Source of the DNA: Candidatus Omnitrophota bacterium
GTDB taxonomy: Bacteria; Ratteibacteria; UBA8468; B48-G9; DSTR01
NCBI GenBank assembly: GCA_023818865.1
Contig: JAMWDF010000158.1
Coordinates: 1 to 5,564 of the forward strand
Direction of reading: 5' to 3'
Length of the DNA stretch: 5,564 nucleotides
How positions within the stretch are numbered: the first letter of the stretch is position 1; the number at the start of each line of letters is the position of its first letter. The notes beneath the pieces are model-generated. The model had not been told where the DNA came from. It ran no database searches and saw only the letters and a program-made list of their open reading frames with translations. Shown one piece after another: positions 5,150 through 5,564 of this stretch. The position numbers were made by a program, and so were the translations under genes.

Positions 5150-5564
5150 ATGAGAAAAATCTTATTCCCGCTAGCGATAGCCAGCATAATTTCTCTTTGT
5201 GAAACTGCTGGAGGAGGTTCTGGCGTTACCTCTTTCCGGGAATTTGCCGCTGCGGTAACTACCGGAGACATCCCGCTTTATCCCCTACCAGAGAATTTTG
5301 TCACCCGCCCCCTACCAAAGGGAGAATCACCTGGTTTTATTTTCTTCCCTACTGGCAGTTACTTTCTCTCCAGAAGATATCAGGAAAAACTGAGGACAGT
5401 AGCTATGTGGCTAAACCAAAACGCTGATATCCATCTTTTGGTCAAAGGTTATCCAGACGAAGTCAGTTCAACAGATTATGGTCTGGCCCTGGCTTGGCAG
5501 CGGGCACTGGTGTTAAGAAAATTCTTAGTCATCTGTGGAGTCTCTCCTAAGCGGATTTTTGCCT
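5150..5564 (+). CDS. Secreted OmpA-C-like peptidoglycan-binding protein (3' end outside window)
   Basis: The first 138 residues are visible. MRKILFPLAIASIISLC is a secretion signal. The cysteine at residue 17 may be lipidated, but the residue before it is Leu instead of the usual Gly/Ala/Ser, so the lipobox is atypical and ordinary signal-peptidase cleavage is also possible. After a Gly-rich and Pro-rich linker, an OmpA-type domain starts at GFIFFPTGSYFLS, continues with EKLRTVAMWLNQN and IHLLVKGYPDE, and reaches WQRALVLRKFLVICGVSPKRI. The family GHTD motif is GYPD, and the spacing from its Asp to the Arg of the QRA segment is 15 residues, as in the peptidoglycan-binding Asp/Arg pair of OmpA proteins. 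It probably tethers envelope structures to the cell wall. The only possible start is this ATG, as a TAA precedes it in frame at 5129-5131, and it has no good ribosome site of its own. Confidence 0.82.
   Translation, partial: MRKILFPLAIASIISLCETAGGGSGVTSFREFAAAVTTGDIPLYPLPENFVTRPLPKGESPGFIFFPTGSYFLSRRYQEKLRTVAMWLNQNADIHLLVKGYPDEVSSTDYGLALAWQRALVLRKFLVICGVSPKRIFA

Noticed and set aside
5141..5183. Ten-base direct repeat GCGATAGCCA (5141-5150 and 5174-5183)
   Set aside because: The second copy is inside the signal-peptide coding sequence and there are only two copies; chance or a small local duplication is enough to explain it.
1..5564. CRISPR arrays, tRNA or rRNA genes, insertion sequences, phage genes
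   Set aside because: No regularly spaced repeats, cloverleaf-like segments, transposase-like frames or terminal inverted repeats were seen; no stem followed by a T-run convincing enough to call a terminator was found either.

Overview
The window looks like chromosomal DNA from a deep-branching, Gram-negative-type anaerobe or candidate-phylum bacterium of moderate GC. Three things point that way: a pseudopilin with the C-terminal H-X9-DG motif (common in Planctomycetes/Verrucomicrobia/Lentisphaerae-like and Omnitrophota-like genomes), an OmpA-type peptidoglycan-binding protein, and near-consensus sigma-70 promoters. NikR and DUF763 proteins occur in both archaea and bacteria, so they do not narrow it. 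I cannot assign a phylum without a search.

Layout. Nearly everything lies on the minus strand as one tightly packed gene series, read from right to left: pseudopilin (4947-4222), metal-binding periplasmic protein (4219-3413), ABC ATPase (3441-2758), ABC-3 family permease (2761-1931), class I SAM methyltransferase (1938-1345), NikR repressor (1281-868), HhH-GPD DNA glycosylase of the endonuclease III/MagIII type (867-229), and the N-terminal part of a DUF763 protein (247-1) that runs off the left edge. Junctions are overlaps or gaps of a few bases, except for 63 bp in front of nikR. At the right end a divergent plus-strand gene (5150 onward, cut by the window edge) encodes a secreted OmpA-C-like protein.

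Regulation. The 202-bp gap between the pseudopilin and the OmpA-like gene holds two back-to-back promoters. The minus-strand one has TTGACA and TAAAAT spaced 17 bp apart. Overlaid on it is a long dyad, ATAGTAGCA-N15-TGCTACCAT, one arm just after the -35 and the other just after the -10. Its geometry is like that of NikR operators (two half-sites about two helical turns apart with an AT-rich centre), and nikR sits in the same gene series. The simplest model is a metal-responsive, self-repressing operon in which NikR controls a Znu/Troa-type (cluster A-I) ABC importer. The imported metal could be nickel rather than zinc, with the pseudopilin and methyltransferase carried along under the same control.

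The most unusual points are the NikR-like operator in front of a pseudopilin/ABC-3 transporter/methyltransferase operon, the atypical metal-ligand region (CPGHAD) of the binding protein, a glycosylase lacking both the catalytic lysine and the Fe-S cysteines of endonuclease III, and a short leader ORF with a better ribosome site than the OmpA-like gene it precedes.
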